Shown here piece after piece: positions 1 through 8,398 of a stretch of DNA of 64,000 nucleotides. Within the stretch, counting starts at the first letter, position 1; every line of letters begins with the position of its first letter. A program made the position numbers and the translations under genes. Source of the stretch: Neoalteromonas facilis (GTDB lineage Bacteria > Pseudomonadota > Gammaproteobacteria > Enterobacterales > Alteromonadaceae); the NCBI RefSeq assembly GCF_002807665.1, contig NZ_PEAY01000004.1, forward strand, positions 62,001 through 126,000. Direction: 5' to 3'. The notes under the pieces are model-generated. The model worked only from the letters and a program-made list of their open reading frames with translations. It made no database searches and was not told the origin of the DNA.

Positions 1-1098
1 TATGAAGGGTTGTTGCATTACGCCTATCATCTAGACGCGGGGAAATTTGCGCAGTTATTGCAAAGCGTTGCCACTCAAGATCTGGGGGTAGAACATATTC
101 TTGCCAACGTGACAGAGATCCACTTAAACGGCAACGGAGACATCCAATCACTCGATACTGATCGTGCTGGCAGCATACAAGGTGACTTGTTTTTCGACTG
201 TACAGGCTTCGCTTGCAAACTACTTGGCGACACCCTAAATGTCCCGTTTAAATCTTATAGCGACATATTGTTAACCGATAGTGCTGTTGCAATTCAAATG
301 CCTTATGCGGATGACGAACAAGAAGTAAAACCTTTCACGCAATCGACTGCACAAGAGCATGGCTGGATATGGGATATAGGTTTGCCGCATCGAAGAGGAA
401 CGGGTTATGTTTATTCGTCTCGGTACACAAGCAAAGAAGAGGCAGAGCAGCTACTGCGAAACTATTTGGGCAGCGGCGCAGAATCGTTACCGGCTAAGCA
501 CTTATCAATAAAGAGCGGGCGCCGAGAGAAAATTTGGCAAAATAATTGTGTTGCCATTGGTTTGTCAGCGGCGTTTATGGAGCCGCTTGAGGCCAGCGCG
601 ATTTTTTTGATAGAGGCATCCTGTTACATGCTGGCTGATATGTTTCCAGCTGATCGGAGTGAAGTGGATTATATTGCAACACAATTCAATCAATCCTTTG
701 CCTACCGTTGGGACAAGGTGGTTGAGTTTATCAAATTACATTATGTATTGAGCGGGCGCACTGACTCAGCATTTTGGCGCGACAACAAAGATCCCAGTAC
801 TTGGCCGCAAGGGCTAGCTGAAAAGCTAACGCAGTGGAAAAGCGCGGTGCCAAGCAAATATGAGTTCAGTCATGCCTTTGAACCGTTCACGCGAGAAAGT
901 TATGAATTTATTTTGTTTGGCATGCAGCAACCGAGTGCTTTAACGGAGCTATCAAAGCTTAATGCGCAACAAGATGATATGGCTGATGAAGCTTTTGATG
1001 TTATTGAACAACGCAAGCAACGTTTAACGGGGGCGTTAACGTCCCATCGTGCCTTACTCAATCGCATCAACCAAGAACGTTTTCCAGTGCAAAGTTAA
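1..1098 (+). CDS. Flavin-dependent (tryptophan halogenase family) protein, 5' truncated by window edge
   Basis: The frame is open from base 1 and the N-terminal FAD-binding GxGxxG part lies outside the window. What remains matches the C-terminal two thirds of the tryptophan halogenase family and is clearly related to the next gene: both have a YAYH-D-A-KF/LG segment, a DCTGF motif, a GYVYSS motif and a GL(S)-EPLEA motif. The family uses reduced flavin bound to the protein; classical members chlorinate or brominate tryptophan. The usual W-x-W-x-I-P motif appears here as WIWDIG near base 364, so the proline is replaced by glycine. It converges on the second halogenase with a 22-base gap. Its substrate is unknown. 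Members next to TonB-dependent receptors are common in carbohydrate-uptake loci and have no proven halogenase activity. Family assignment is secure; enzymatic function is not. Confidence 0.85.
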   Translation, partial: YEGLLHYAYHLDAGKFAQLLQSVATQDLGVEHILANVTEIHLNGNGDIQSLDTDRAGSIQGDLFFDCTGFACKLLGDTLNVPFKSYSDILLTDSAVAIQMPYADDEQEVKPFTQSTAQEHGWIWDIGLPHRRGTGYVYSSRYTSKEEAEQLLRNYLGSGAESLPAKHLSIKSGRREKIWQNNCVAIGLSAAFMEPLEASAIFLIEASCYMLADMFPADRSEVDYIATQFNQSFAYRWDKVVEFIKLHYVLSGRTDSAFWRDNKDPSTWPQGLAEKLTQWKSAVPSKYEFSHAFEPFTRESYEFILFGMQQPSALTELSKLNAQQDDMADEAFDVIEQRKQRLTGALTSHRALLNRINQERFPVQS

Positions 1099-1120
1099 CA
1101 CACCCATAGGCAACGAAGGG

Positions 1121-2593
1121 CTACGCAAATTGCTGGCGTAGCGATTGGTAGTAATGGCGTGCTTCATTAACCGGTTGGGGTGTTTCCACTTGGTTTTTCA
1201 CGTCTGGGAAGTAGCCGGTACCGGCCAACAGGCAGTACCAACTGGGTCTTAAATAAGCTAACTTCTCCTGATATTGCTCCAAAACGGGTTGGAGGCTTTG
1301 TCCAGAGCGCCACTGGCACATTATAGCGTCTAGTGTGTCTGATATTGGGGTGTCTTCACGGTTCACGCACCAGTATTCCGTATCGTTGCGCGTGTTGGTC
1401 TTATAGTGCGCGACAATGTAATCTCGGATCCCGTCTATCGTATTGTTGATTGCATCATTGATAACGGCTAAGGCGTAGGCATTTTGACTCAATTGGGGCC
1501 CAAGTTCGCGCAGTTGGCGTACTACTTGAGTCACCGAGAACTGGGTTAGCATGAGAGCTGTTGCTTCTAAAGGCTCGATAAAACCTTGCGACAAGCCAAT
1601 CGCCATGCAATTACCAATAGCATGCTGGCTGCGCCTTCCTACCCGCATTTTCAAATGTTTCGCCGCTATGCTGTCATCAATGCCTAACTTTTTGCGAAGG
1701 GTGTCTTCAGCTTCATCTGCCGAGCAGTAGGCACTGCTATACACATAGCCATTCCCTTGACGGGTATTGAGTGGGATCTGCCACATCCAGCCATTCGCTA
1801 GGGCTTCAGAACGTGTTTCTGTGGGTCTAAATTCCCCTGTTGTTAACGGTGTTTGCAGCGCCACTGCTGCATCATTCAATAAATTGTCTGAAAAGCTAAT
1901 AAACGGATCTTTGAGCGTTTTCTCTATAAGTAACCCCTGAAATCCAGTGCAATCAATATAATAATCACCCTTTACGTTTTGTCCGCTATTCAACGTTAAG
2001 GTGTCGATATGATCGTTCGGGTAACGGGTGATATCTGCGACGGTGCCGACAATATGCTGTATCCCTCGCTTTTTACCTAACTCACGCATAAAGTTGCCTA
2101 ACTTAGCGGCATCGAAATGATAGGCATAATCGAGGGTTGCATGAGACAGGCTAGAGGGCAAATGCGGGGCCATTCCGGCTTCTGATAAATAGGGTGCGAG
2201 AAAAAAGTGATCAGGTAACGCTGTTACATCCTCTCCTTTGCGCCTGCGGTCTGCCATCTCAAAAAAACGATCGCCATGCTTAAGATCCAAAGACGAGAAG
2301 AATGGATGGTAGTAACTGGAGTAGCCCGCTTTAGTTGACCAATTGGGAAAGCGAATACCACATTTGTAGGTCGCATCACAGCGTTGCATCCAGTCTTGCT
2401 CATCAACCCCGATAGTATAAAAGAACTCTCGAATATAAGGTGTCGTTCCCTCTCCCACACCAATAGTTGGGATTTGATCCGATTCAATAAGGTGCAGGGT
2501 GACGTGATCAGACAAATGCTGGCGCAGTAACAAAGCTGTCATCCAGCCGGCTGTGCCGCCACCCACAATGACCACTGAATAGGGAGTTGTCAT
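1121..2593 (-). CDS. Flavin-dependent tryptophan halogenase family protein
   Basis: 490 residues, full length for the family. A dinucleotide-binding GGGTAG motif lies at residues 11-16, a second flavin-contact segment (GVGEGT) at 45-50, a candidate conserved lysine in YKCGIRF at about 77, and the family signature GWMWQIP at 268-274, intact unlike in the upstream paralogue. The start was placed at the ATG at 2593, because the five codons before it read ATGAGGAGAGCGATC, which supplies a good AGGAGA ribosome binding site. The gene is divergent from the TonB-dependent receptor at 2782 and probably shares the operator region between them. Known family members halogenate tryptophan or related indoles with FADH2, O2 and halide. 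In this context an uncharacterised oxidation linked to nutrient uptake is equally possible. No flavin reductase partner is visible nearby. Confidence 0.9.
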   Translation of the reverse strand: MTTPYSVVIVGGGTAGWMTALLLRQHLSDHVTLHLIESDQIPTIGVGEGTTPYIREFFYTIGVDEQDWMQRCDATYKCGIRFPNWSTKAGYSSYYHPFFSSLDLKHGDRFFEMADRRRKGEDVTALPDHFFLAPYLSEAGMAPHLPSSLSHATLDYAYHFDAAKLGNFMRELGKKRGIQHIVGTVADITRYPNDHIDTLTLNSGQNVKGDYYIDCTGFQGLLIEKTLKDPFISFSDNLLNDAAVALQTPLTTGEFRPTETRSEALANGWMWQIPLNTRQGNGYVYSSAYCSADEAEDTLRKKLGIDDSIAAKHLKMRVGRRSQHAIGNCMAIGLSQGFIEPLEATALMLTQFSVTQVVRQLRELGPQLSQNAYALAVINDAINNTIDGIRDYIVAHYKTNTRNDTEYWCVNREDTPISDTLDAIMCQWRSGQSLQPVLEQYQEKLAYLRPSWYCLLAGTGYFPDVKNQVETPQPVNEARHYYQSLRQQFA

Positions 2594-2698
2594 GATCGCT
2601 CTCCTCATTATTACCGAATTCTTACACTATAAAACTACGCTGAAGCCCGCAATTGTAATGATTTGCACGTAAAGCTGTAAATTTTTTGTAAAAAACAC

Positions 2699-2727
2699 TT
2701 GATGACAACGGTGTCACGAATTAGTAT
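2699..2727 (+). promoter_or_regulatory. Candidate sigma-70 promoter of the TonB-dependent receptor
   Basis: A -35-like TTGATG (2699-2704) and a -10-like TAGTAT (2722-2727) are separated by 17 bases. Each matches its consensus at four of six positions. The placement puts one palindromic operator between the -35 and -10 boxes and the other just past the expected start of transcription, as expected for a repressed promoter. The call is inferred from sequence only. Confidence 0.4.
2703..2716. promoter_or_regulatory. CG-centred palindromic operator 1 (TGACA-aCGg-TGTCA)
   Basis: The 14-mer TGACAACGGTGTCA has perfect five-base arms around a central CG, the form typical of LacI-family operators. It lies in the 188-base region between the divergent halogenase and TonB-dependent receptor genes. 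A second copy follows 34 bases downstream, centre to centre. Confidence 0.6.
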
Positions 2728-2736
2728 TGATCAAAA

Positions 2737-2750
2737 TGACAGCGATGTCA
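2737..2750. promoter_or_regulatory. CG-centred palindromic operator 2 (TGACA-gCGa-TGTCA)
   Basis: TGACAGCGATGTCA has the same arms as operator 1 and differs only beside the central CG. Its end is 31 bases before the receptor start codon, so it probably overlaps the start of transcription. Two copies with identical arms in one short intergenic region make chance unlikely. The regulator gene is not identified; the only LacI-type gene in the window is 22 kb away and belongs to the sucrose operon. Confidence 0.6.
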
Positions 2751-2781
2751 TTTGTTTTGACTACGACTTCGGGATAAAAAT

Positions 2782-5418
2782 ATGAACAGCAAAAACCAGC
2801 AACGATTGAAGTACTCTTCACTTGCATTAGCCGTTATTTCAGGGCTTTCTGCATCTGTTGTAAGTGCGCAGGAACAAGCGCCAGACGACGCTCAAGTAGA
2901 AAAAATTGAAGTGAGAGGCTTTGCCGCATCACAACGCGAAAATCTAAATAAAAAGCGATTTTCTGATAACGTTGTCGATGTTATTACCGCAGAGGATCTA
3001 GGCAAGTTCCCAGATAAGAACATTGGTGAAGCTTTAAGACGTTTGCCTGGTGTAGCACTTAACAGCCGTTTTGGTGAAGGTGAAAGTGTCAGTATCCGTG
3101 GTCTTGCACCAGACTTAAGCTTAACCACCTTAAATGGTCAAACGCTGGCTGCAGCACAATGGTTTGAGGGTAACGCGCCAACAAGGGGGTTCCCGGTTGA
3201 TTTACTTGCGGCTGAACTTGTATCGTCGCTTGCTGTTTATAAATCTCCACAAGCTAACATCGATGAAGGTTCTATCGGTGGTAGCATTGATATTCAAACG
3301 CGTAAACCGCTTGATTTAGAATCAAACGCATTTTTCGCGACTGCAGAAGTGCAATACAGCGATTTGGCAGAAGAGTACGATCCTCAGCTTTCTGGTCTTT
3401 ATAACTGGAAAAATGAAGATGAGACCTTCGGCATCTTGTTCAACGTAAGTAGCCAAAAGCGCACAACAAACCGTGAGAACATGGAAAACTACCTCAGTGC
3501 AGGGACTACTGTACTTGACGGTAGCTCCAACGCAACAGCTGCAACATGGGGTGCTGGCTCTGCATTGTTCCAACAAGAACGCGAGCGTCAGGCTTACAAT
3601 GTAACAATGCAGTATGCGCCGACGGATGAATTAGAGTTGACCTTCTCATACTTACGTTTTGAGATGGAAGCAAACAACCTAAACTCAAACTATCTAACCA
3701 TCCCTGGTCGTGTTGATGGTATCCGTAATGTAACTGCTGAAACCAGCCAAGGCTTAGCGCTTACTCACGATATTAATGTTTCAGAAGCAGAATACTGGTT
3801 TGGTCCAGACACCTTCTTCCGTCAATCAAAGCCTACCAACGACATTTTTGACCTGGGTTTGAACTATCAGGGTGATGATTACACCGTTAAGGCTCGTTTG
3901 GGCAAAACAACAGCTGACAACGACCTATATGTGTGGGGACTTTCCGGTAAGGTTGGTGCAGAGCATATTGAAGCTGGATTGGTATCACCTGATGCGACAC
4001 AGACATTGGATTTGACCGGCGAACGTTTGCAGCAATCATTCACCAACTTTGACCCGTCTGATCCTGCTTCTTATCCAGCAGTTGCCAATGGCGCGCGTTT
4101 ACGTGTTGAAGCGACTGATGAAACCTTTGCGCAAGTTGACGTAACGTTTGATACCAATTATTCACTTGGTGCGACTGATATCACCGCAGTCCATGTCGGT
4201 GGTAAGTACAAATCGCACGAGAAATCACTTGATCAGTACCAATTTGCTGATGAGTGGGCGCAATTATTCCAGACTTTGAATGTTGTGACTTATGCAGATC
4301 TACCGACAACCGTTCAATCTGGCTTGTTCTCTGAAAAAGCCGGTCCTAACTCAGTAACGTCATTGCCTGTATTTGATATGGGTAAGATCTTAGGTTTAGG
4401 TGCTAGCAGTATTCCAACCGATGTTAAAGCGGCGTCTCGCCAAGATCGCGGCGCATACTATCTGATTGAAGAAGATATTCTGGCAGCATATGTAATGGCA
4501 GATTTCTCAGGTAATAATTTCCGCGGTAATGTTGGTTTGCGTTATGTTGATACACAACTGGATTCAAGCGGTTGGTTAGCTGAAGACGGTGACTATACTC
4601 GTTTAGTAACGCGCAACGGTGACTACAAAGAAATCTTACCGAGCTTGAACGTAGCGTATAACGTTAACCCTGATGTTATCGTACGTGGTGCTCTATCACG
4701 CGCTATCTCTCGTCCGGATTACGGTAATCTATCAGGTGGTCTTTCTATCATTGAAGAGACACGCACAGGATCAGGTGGTAACCCAGGTCTAGACCCTTGG
4801 AAAGCAAACCAATTTGATCTAGGTGTCGAATGGTACTTCGATTCTGCTTCTGTATTGTCAGCAACTTATTTCTACAAAGACATTGATTCATACATCTTTG
4901 TCTCGTCTAGCCCAGAAACGGTACCAGGTTATAGCCAACCGTTTGAAATCACGCGTCCACAAAACGGTGGTTCTGCGGACTTAAGCGGTATTGAGTTTAA
5001 CTTCCAAACGGAATTTGGCTACGGTTTTGGTGTTGTTGCAAACTACACTTACACCGATGCCAAGGTAGAACAGTTGAACGGCGAAGAAGGTTTCTTACCG
5101 GGTAACTCTGAAACCATGTGGAACGTTACGCCGTATTGGGAAAATGATTCGTTTGAAGCACGTGTGATGGTGAATCATCGCGGTAAGTACTTTGAAGGGT
5201 TTAACCGCGGCGCGGCGAACTTCATTGATGACTTTACGTCTGTTGATGTGGCATTCACTTATCACGTGAACGAAAACATTGATATCAATCTACAAGGTTT
5301 GAATGTAACCAATGAGCTGTGGACAGCTCGTCACTCTCAAGACGCATGGGATGGAACATGGCGTCAATTGGCTGAGAATGGCACACGTTGGTTTGCGGGC
5401 ATTAATGTTCGCTATTGA
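2782..5418 (+). CDS. TonB-dependent outer membrane receptor
   Basis: 878 residues. An N-terminal signal peptide ends near the VVSAQE sequence at about residue 29, followed by a TonB-box-like KIEVRG stretch at about 42-47. A plug domain (about 55-175) has the characteristic LGKFPDKNIGEALRRLPGV and SIRGL segments, and a long beta-barrel ends in the aromatic tail NVRY. The layout fits the Xanthomonas/Caulobacter-type receptors that carry carbohydrates or other bulky nutrients across the outer membrane using TonB energy. It is divergent from a halogenase-like gene and followed by a clear intrinsic terminator, so it is probably transcribed alone. Two palindromic operators sit at its promoter, suggesting substrate-inducible repression. 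The substrate cannot be read from the sequence. Confidence 0.93.
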   Translation: MNSKNQQRLKYSSLALAVISGLSASVVSAQEQAPDDAQVEKIEVRGFAASQRENLNKKRFSDNVVDVITAEDLGKFPDKNIGEALRRLPGVALNSRFGEGESVSIRGLAPDLSLTTLNGQTLAAAQWFEGNAPTRGFPVDLLAAELVSSLAVYKSPQANIDEGSIGGSIDIQTRKPLDLESNAFFATAEVQYSDLAEEYDPQLSGLYNWKNEDETFGILFNVSSQKRTTNRENMENYLSAGTTVLDGSSNATAATWGAGSALFQQERERQAYNVTMQYAPTDELELTFSYLRFEMEANNLNSNYLTIPGRVDGIRNVTAETSQGLALTHDINVSEAEYWFGPDTFFRQSKPTNDIFDLGLNYQGDDYTVKARLGKTTADNDLYVWGLSGKVGAEHIEAGLVSPDATQTLDLTGERLQQSFTNFDPSDPASYPAVANGARLRVEATDETFAQVDVTFDTNYSLGATDITAVHVGGKYKSHEKSLDQYQFADEWAQLFQTLNVVTYADLPTTVQSGLFSEKAGPNSVTSLPVFDMGKILGLGASSIPTDVKAASRQDRGAYYLIEEDILAAYVMADFSGNNFRGNVGLRYVDTQLDSSGWLAEDGDYTRLVTRNGDYKEILPSLNVAYNVNPDVIVRGALSRAISRPDYGNLSGGLSIIEETRTGSGGNPGLDPWKANQFDLGVEWYFDSASVLSATYFYKDIDSYIFVSSSPETVPGYSQPFEITRPQNGGSADLSGIEFNFQTEFGYGFGVVANYTYTDAKVEQLNGEEGFLPGNSETMWNVTPYWENDSFEARVMVNHRGKYFEGFNRGAANFIDDFTSVDVAFTYHVNENIDINLQGLNVTNELWTARHSQDAWDGTWRQLAENGTRWFAGINVRY

Positions 5419-5490
5419 TGAGGTGTGTTCCTGTTGACCATTTGTAAGCTCACGATGCGAGCGTGAGATAACAGTTTGGTTCGGGTTTGA

Positions 5491-5516
5491 GGCAGCGGTA
5501 ATCGCTGCCTTTTTTT
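5491..5516 (+). terminator. Intrinsic terminator of the TonB-dependent receptor
   Basis: The stem GGCAGCG/CGCTGCC (5491-5497 with 5503-5509) has a five-base loop GTAAT and is followed by seven T. It lies 73 bases after the receptor stop codon and abuts the 3' end of the convergent binding-protein gene. Confidence 0.9.
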
Positions 5517-6219
5517 ATTTGTAGAGAACGTTTTTCAAAGCACTTTCCAGCACATCAACGTAGGAAAACCATGGTGACTGTTTTGATACGCCGATATACA
5601 CATCTTGTGCATAGTCATAACTGAAATCAGCCAATACCAGCTGATGTTGGGGATCATATTGACGAATGATGTCATCCGTTAAAGTTGGCGCTGCCACAAT
5701 TGCGTCGATACGCCCTAGCAACAGCAAATTAATGCTTTGACTAATATGCACACTTTCATGCTTTCTGAGTTTTTCATCACTATCAAGTTGCGGAAAATAA
5801 ACATACCCTCGCACAGTACCTAAGCCTAAATGATAAAGATCTTGCCAGGAATCAATACGAATGTCCGATGTCTTGTTAACGTAAAAGCGAAAGCTGTTGT
5901 CGTGATGAGAATAGGGGGGCTGAAGGTAATGAATATAGGCCAATCTATCATCAGTCAGGTAGAGATCATCAACGATATCAGCCGCGCCTGTTTCGATAGC
6001 CTTCAAGCAACGAGCCCAAGGGCACTCATAAATTTGAATATCGATATCTTTATTGACGCTTCTTAATGTACTCAGGAGTGCTTCACTGCTGGGTGCTGGT
6101 CCGTCGGTGTTCTGTGGATTAGGCTGCACAGCAACAATCACCTTATCGGGAAGTGCGTCTGCTCGAGGAATGGCTAGAAACCCAAGTAAAAAAACACTGC
6201 CGACAAACGACAACCGCAT
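5515..6219 (-). CDS. Orphan periplasmic solute-binding (SBP family 3-like) protein
   Basis: 234 residues with a short signal peptide (about 1-22, ending ADA-LP). The rest resembles the periplasmic amino-acid-binding fold (SBP_bac_3): an early VAVQPNP strand, a PWARCLKAIETGAADIVDD segment and a later GRIDAIVAAPTLTDDII segment. No permease or ATPase gene is nearby, so it is probably an orphan binding or sensory protein rather than part of a complete ABC importer. The PW-x-RCL motif is shared with the protein at 50823-51623. It converges on the receptor gene, with its stop codon inside the T-run of the terminator. The ligand is unknown. Fold assignment is by eye and moderately certain. Confidence 0.7.
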   Translation of the reverse strand: MRLSFVGSVFLLGFLAIPRADALPDKVIVAVQPNPQNTDGPAPSSEALLSTLRSVNKDIDIQIYECPWARCLKAIETGAADIVDDLYLTDDRLAYIHYLQPPYSHHDNSFRFYVNKTSDIRIDSWQDLYHLGLGTVRGYVYFPQLDSDEKLRKHESVHISQSINLLLLGRIDAIVAAPTLTDDIIRQYDPQHQLVLADFSYDYAQDVYIGVSKQSPWFSYVDVLESALKNVLYK

Positions 6220-6340
6220 ATGTGTCTACTCCGATGGTGCCTATATCAAGTACTGAGTATATGTTTTCGCGTGCATTTGGCAAATATGCCGTGAAGGGTC
6301 TATACGTTTAGGGTGTGCTTTTGCAGAGGTTGGCGTTGTT

Positions 6341-7225
6341 TTGATTACTCGTCCTTGCCTATTTATGATGTTCTTTATGCTTTTTTCTGGCGCCATTTGT
6401 GCGCAGGATAAGGTTACTGTGATAAAAACCATTGGCCCGCAAAAAAGCATCGATGTGAGTCATGATTTCTTTATGACTGTGCTGCATGCCGCACTAGATA
6501 AAGCCTACCCAAACGGCGCGCATGAGGTTCAGGCAACGACCTTTTCAGGGCAAGGTCGTGCTATGAACTTGATGCAGCAGGGCGGATACTATGATGTCAT
6601 TTGGAGTGGTAATAGTCAGCTTCGCAATGAAGAACTATTGGCTGTGCAATTCCCGCTATTTCGGGGAGGTTTAGGCGTGAGAGGGTTTGTCATTCGGCGT
6701 GATGATCTGGCCCGCTTCAGTCAAATCAAAACGCTGGAAGATCTGAAGTCAGTTATTTTTTGTCAGGGGCGGCATTGGCCGGATGCAGACATCCTCAGGG
6801 AAGCCGGTCTTTCGGTGGTGGAAATCAGCAGTTTTGACGCTATGTTTAGCATGGTTGATTTGGGCCGATGCGATACGCTATCTCTCAGTATTTTTGAAGG
6901 TGCGGCTGAATTAAGTGCGGTTCAGCACCAATACCCTAATTTAGTTTTCTACTCAGATACCGTGATCCAATATGATTTGGTGATGAACTTTTATGTACAA
7001 CGTAGCAATCAGCAGCTCGCAACCAAGCTCATGCTTGCGCTCAGCGGCATGCTAGAAAACGGTGAATATGACGAAATCTTAGAAACGCATCGATTGACAT
7101 CGGGTATCACTGACCAATGGAAAAAAAGTGGTTTCAGCGTTATTGCGTTGCAACATCAAGGCGGCGAGGATGTACTCGCACAGCGCCAGTATTATTTACC
7201 TTTGGTACTCAACGCCATCCACTGA
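6341..7225 (+). CDS. Orphan periplasmic substrate-binding-like protein
   Basis: 294 residues if translation starts at the TTG at 6341; ATG codons at 6365 and 6368 are alternatives that leave a shorter signal peptide. The N-terminus is hydrophobic and ends at GAICAQD, an evident signal peptidase site. The remainder looks like a periplasmic binding-protein fold (MQQGGYYDVIWSGN, then a hinge-like KTLEDLKSVIFCQG and a second lobe with VDLGRCDTLSLSIFEG). No transport genes adjoin it; the hem operon converges 9 bases downstream. It is divergent from the other binding protein at 6219, so the two may share a promoter region. It is not closely similar to that protein. The ligand is unknown, and a sensory or scavenging role is only inference. 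Confidence 0.6.
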   Translation: MITRPCLFMMFFMLFSGAICAQDKVTVIKTIGPQKSIDVSHDFFMTVLHAALDKAYPNGAHEVQATTFSGQGRAMNLMQQGGYYDVIWSGNSQLRNEELLAVQFPLFRGGLGVRGFVIRRDDLARFSQIKTLEDLKSVIFCQGRHWPDADILREAGLSVVEISSFDAMFSMVDLGRCDTLSLSIFEGAAELSAVQHQYPNLVFYSDTVIQYDLVMNFYVQRSNQQLATKLMLALSGMLENGEYDEILETHRLTSGITDQWKKSGFSVIALQHQGGEDVLAQRQYYLPLVLNAIH

Positions 7226-7234
7226 TTTACTAAC

Positions 7235-8398
7235 CTATTCGATACTTTGTTTATAAAGCGCTAGGGCTTTTACATTATCTTGCTTACGCTCACTGAGCTG
7301 TGCTAACAAACGCAGTCGCTCTTGATTAGGCGCTAACTTGATCGCTTTTTGCAGCGCTTTTTCAGCCAAAATATCGTTACCGCAATTAAACGCTATGGCA
7401 CCTAAAACCGTCAGGTATTCCACGTTATTTTCATCTTTCTTCAACCAGTGCTCTAGTAGTTTAATACTCGGTGAGGGGTTGGGGAGTTGTAACTGCTTCA
7501 TCAGCGGTAATAAGATATCGACAGGTTTTTCTGATTGCCACTCGACCAAATGTTTTTGTGCATCGTGATGCATACCCTGATCAAGTAGCTGCTGTACATA
7601 GGCAGCTTGCTTCGCATGATCTTTACGGATACCTCGAGGTAACTGGTGCCAGTGCTGAATGAGCTGATTTGCGCCTGATTTACTTGCTATCTCGGCAAAC
7701 TCACCCTTGGCTGCTCGTTGTGCCCAATTGTTGTATTCATCACCTAACGTTTTCTTCCAATTTGGCAAGTGCTGTTGAATGTCTTGCCAACGTCCCATTT
7801 GAGCAAGAATGGCTATCCACAATCTGACGCTGGATACCCGTTGCTGCTCTTTTTCATTCATGTTTTCTATAACCGCTAGTGCTTCTGACAAGCGATTATG
7901 TTGCAAATGATTTTTGGCTACACAAATCTTGGCAGCGTAGTCAGCACTGCTCTGCTCGGCTGCCTTTTGCCATAATTTTTCGGCCCGCTCATGTTCACCC
8001 AGTTCAGCCGCGACTTGCCCTGCTGCGAGTAAATTCACGCCATCAAAATCGCCTTCTTCTGTCCGTGATAACCAACGATTGGCGCGCACGAGGTCGCCTT
8101 CAAAGTAGGCCGTAATACCTTTAAAGTAAGCTTTGTTTAGGCGTCTTTGGCTCCAACCACCAACCCAAACAGAAGAGCCTGAGATTAGCCTGAATAAACG
8201 TTTAATGCCCCATTCCATGACTAGAAACGCGACTACGGCGGCCAGCATGATAAACATCAGTGCGACCACACTTAACTCGATGGTGTAGTTTCCCATTGCG
8301 ATGAGAACATAGCCTTTTTCACCCGCCAGCGATGGGCCGGCAATCATGGCCACCATCAGCAACAAAAACAGTGCTACCAGCATGATCAGGCGGGTCAT
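7235..8398 (-). CDS. hemY: HemY-like TPR membrane protein of the hem operon
   Basis: 387 residues. Two membrane segments (about 3-20 and 41-62) are followed by a cytosolic region of helical repeats with TPR character, for example the KAIKLAPNQERLRLLAQLSE segment near the C-terminus. Length and layout agree with Escherichia coli HemY (about 400 residues), which lies last in the hemCDXY operon. HemY and HemX are thought to help organise the tetrapyrrole enzymes at the inner membrane; no catalytic activity is established. It overlaps hemX by four bases (start ATG and stop TGA share ATGA), so translation is probably coupled. This protein is unrelated to the Gram-positive HemY protoporphyrinogen oxidase that has the same name. 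Confidence 0.9.
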   Translation of the reverse strand: MTRLIMLVALFLLLMVAMIAGPSLAGEKGYVLIAMGNYTIELSVVALMFIMLAAVVAFLVMEWGIKRLFRLISGSSVWVGGWSQRRLNKAYFKGITAYFEGDLVRANRWLSRTEEGDFDGVNLLAAGQVAAELGEHERAEKLWQKAAEQSSADYAAKICVAKNHLQHNRLSEALAVIENMNEKEQQRVSSVRLWIAILAQMGRWQDIQQHLPNWKKTLGDEYNNWAQRAAKGEFAEIASKSGANQLIQHWHQLPRGIRKDHAKQAAYVQQLLDQGMHHDAQKHLVEWQSEKPVDILLPLMKQLQLPNPSPSIKLLEHWLKKDENNVEYLTVLGAIAFNCGNDILAEKALQKAIKLAPNQERLRLLAQLSERKQDNVKALALYKQSIE

